A stretch of 64,000 nt of DNA from Oasisia sp. SBJ-2009 (taxonomy: Eukaryota > Annelida > Polychaeta > Sabellida > Siboglinidae). Location of the stretch: NCBI GenBank assembly GCA_964017155.1, contig OZ024854.1, forward strand, positions 68,631,754 through 68,695,753, read 5' to 3'. The first letter of the stretch is position 1. Every line of letters starts with the position of its first letter. The translations under genes were made by a program, and so were the position numbers. Of this stretch, positions 61,946 through 64,000 are shown one piece after another. Under the pieces are notes generated by a model. That model saw only the letters and a list, made by a program, of their open reading frames with translations. It ran no database searches and was not told the origin of the DNA.

Positions 61946-64000
61946 TGAGACAGAGGACACTGAGGGTGGTTGACATGAGACAGAGGACACTGAGGGTGGT
62001 TGACATGAGACAGAGGACACTGAGGGTGGTTGAGATGAGACAGAGGACAATGAGGGTGGTTGTCATGAGACAGAGGACACTGAGGGTGGTTGACATGATA
62101 CTGGGGACACTGAGGGTGGTTGACATGAGACAGAGGACACTAGGGGTGGTTGACATGAGACAGAGTACACTGATGGTGGTTGACATGAGACAGGGGACAC
62201 TGAGGGTGGTTGACATGAGACAGGGGACACTGAGGGTGGTTGACATGAGACAGAGTACACTGAGGGTGGTTGACATGAGAAAGATTACACTGGGGGTGGT
62301 TGACATGAGACAGAGGACACTGGGGGTGGTTGACATGAGACAAGGGACACTGAGGGTGGTTGACACGAGAAAGAGTACACTGAGCGTGGTTGACATGAGA
62401 CAGAGTACATTTATGGTGCTTGATTTGAGACAGAGGGCACTGATGGTGGTTGACCTGAGACAGAGGACGCTGAGGGTGGTTGACATGTGACAGAGGACAC
62501 TGAGTGTGGTTGACAAGAGACAGATGACACTGAGGGTGGTTGACATGAGGAAAGGGACACTGAGGGTGGCTGACATGAGACATAGGACACTGAGGGTGGT
62601 GGACATGAGACAGAGGACACTGAGGGTGTTTGACATGAGACAGAGGACACTGAGGGTGGTTGATATGAGACAGAGGACACTGAGGGTGGTTGACATGAGA
62701 CAGAGGACACTGAGGGTGGTTGACATGAGACAGAGGACACTGAGGGTGGTTGACATGAGACAGAGGACATTGAGGGTGGTTGAGATGAGACAGAGGACAA
62801 TGAGGGTGGTTGACATGAGACAGAGGACACTGAGGGTGGTTGACATGAGACAGAGGACACTAGGGGTGGTTGACATGAGACAGAGTACACTGAGGGTGGT
62901 TGACACGAGACAGAGTACACTGAGGGTGGTTGACATGAGACAGAGGACACTGGGGGTGGTTGACATGAGACAAGGGACACTGAGGGTGGTTGACATGAGA
63001 CAGAGTACACCTATGGTGCTTGACTTGAGACAGAGGGCACTGATGGTGGTTGACCTGAGACAGAGGACGCTGAGGGTGGTTGATATGTGACAGAGGACAC
63101 TGAGTGTGGTTGACAAGAGACAGATGACACTGAGGGTGGTTGACATGTGACAGAGGACACTGAGGGTGGTTGACATGAGGAAGGGCACACTGAGGGTGGC
63201 TGACATGAGACATAGGACACTGAGGGTGGTTGACATGAGACAGGGGACACTGAGGGTGGTTGACATGAGACAGAGGACACTAGGGGTGGTTGACATGAGA
63301 CAGGGGACACTGAGGGTGGTTGACATGAGACAGAGTACACTGAGGGTGGTTGACATGAGACAAGGGACACTGAGGGTGGTTGATATGAGACAGTGGACAC
63401 TGAGGGTGGTTGACATGAGACAGAGTACACCGAATGTGGTTGACATGAGACAGAGGACACTGAGGGTGGTTGACATGAGACAAGGGACACTGAGGGTGGT
63501 TGATATGAGACGGAGGACACTGAGGATGGTTGACATGAGACAGAGGACACTGAGGGTGGTTGACATGAGACAGAAGACACTGAGGGTGGTTGACATGAGA
63601 CAAGGGACACTGAGGGTGGTTGATATGAGACAGTGGACACTGAGGGTGGTTGACATGAGACAGAGTACACCGAATGTGGTTGACATGAGACAGAGGACAC
63701 TGAGGGTGGTTGACATGTGACAGAGGACACTGAGGGTGGTTGACATGAGGAAGGGCACACTGAGGGTGGCTGACATGAGACATAGGACACTGAGGGTGGT
63801 TGACATGAGACAGGGGACACTGAGGGTGGTTGACATGAGACAGAGGACACTAGGGGTGGTTGACATGAGACAGGGGACACTGAGGGTGGTTGACATGAGA
63901 CAGAGTACACTGAGGGTGGTTGCCATGAGACAGAAGACACTGAGGGTGGTTGACATGAGACAAGGGACATTGAGGGTGGTTGATATGAGACAGTGGACAC

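Larger units (their letters stand above)
6762..64000 (+). repeat. Giant 30-bp satellite (minisatellite) array, at least 57.2 kb, open at right edge
   Basis: Every base from 6762 to the window end belongs to one head-to-tail array of a 30-bp unit. A perfect unit is 6902-6931: it opens GACATGAGACAG, has AGGACACTGA in the middle, and closes GGGTGGTT. The first copy is a 3' partial (6762-6781); complete units follow without interruption. Following the phase from TGAC at 6781 to TGAT at 63981 gives 57,200 bp, equal to 1,906 units plus a net 20 bp of indels. All units point the same way. Recurrent variants affect a few sites: GATATGAG, CAGAGTACAC, CAGGGGACAC, CAAGGGACAC, GACAATG, GACATTG, GACGCTG, ACACTAGGGG and GACATGTGAC. 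The last of these puts a stop in the only open plus frame. The consensus plus strand has 12 G, 9 A, 5 T and 4 C, and no CpG. Confidence 0.99.

Noticed and set aside
6762..64000. CRISPR array
   Set aside because: Units are contiguous 30-mers with no unique spacers, no leader and no cas genes, in a genome with spliced genes.
6762..64000. Silk-, mucin- or antifreeze-like repetitive protein gene
   Set aside because: No upstream exon, signal peptide or terminal domain joins the array, and frame-breaking units recur within each long duplication.
6762..64000. G-quadruplex array
   Set aside because: Each unit has only GG, GGG and GG runs, with the fourth run about 15 bases away. Stable quadruplex formation is not evident from sequence alone.
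6762..64000. Centromere or telomere identity
   Set aside because: No CENP-B-like box, no TTAGGG-type repeat and no positional information. Satellite nature alone does not show either.
6762..64000. Repeated transcription-factor sites (p53-like around ACATG, receptor half-sites around AGGACA)
   Set aside because: The bases around these cores do not fit the full consensus sites, and short matches are expected in any 30-mer.

Overview
This is animal (metazoan) genomic DNA. The coding sequence is split by GT-AG introns into domain-sized exons, non-coding DNA is AT-rich, and there are long (TA)n and (TG)n microsatellites. Fossils of non-LTR retrotransposons are present, and most of the window is one huge satellite array. 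An extracellular sushi (CCP) domain protein and a retroposon tail of the 'GCGCTATATAAAT + ATT repeats' type fit a marine invertebrate such as a mollusc or lancelet. The phylum cannot be fixed from the sequence and is inference. Nothing looks prokaryotic.

Positions 1-6761 are unique or mildly repetitive DNA. Three plus-strand exons (1865-2044, 3184-3386, 3910-4131) join in phase and end at a stop codon. They form the 3' end of a gene for a secreted or cell-surface protein: one complete sushi domain followed by a cysteine-rich C-terminal module I do not recognise. Its introns hold a (TA)n-(TG)n compound microsatellite and a 271-bp tandem duplication. Downstream are a short retroposon copy with a clear target-site duplication (4712-4799), a decayed non-LTR retrotransposon ORF end on the minus strand (5031-5144), and a minus-strand exon (6324-6647). 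That exon encodes helicase motif VI of the UvrD family and most resembles the C-terminus of the F-box DNA helicase FBH1.

Positions 6762-64000 are a single head-to-tail array of a 30-bp unit (perfect example 6902-6931). It holds about 1,906 complete units, all in one orientation, with no inserted element or other sequence, and it runs off the right edge. The left edge is abrupt. Only 16 length-changing events are visible: twelve 32-bp units, two 28-bp, one 29-bp and one 31-bp. The array is built from nested higher-order duplications of 840, 870, 1260, 1772, 1950, 2908, 3242 and about 6666 bp. These can be followed by shared variant units, so the history of amplification is partly readable.

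Because 30 is a multiple of 3, one plus frame and all three minus frames of the consensus are free of stops. This produces apparent ORFs of up to 2,138 codons. I treat them as by-products of the repeat, not genes. The FBH1-like exon lies 115 bp left of the array and would need its upstream exons to the right. So either the array sits inside an intron of that gene, or it marks where the gene was broken.
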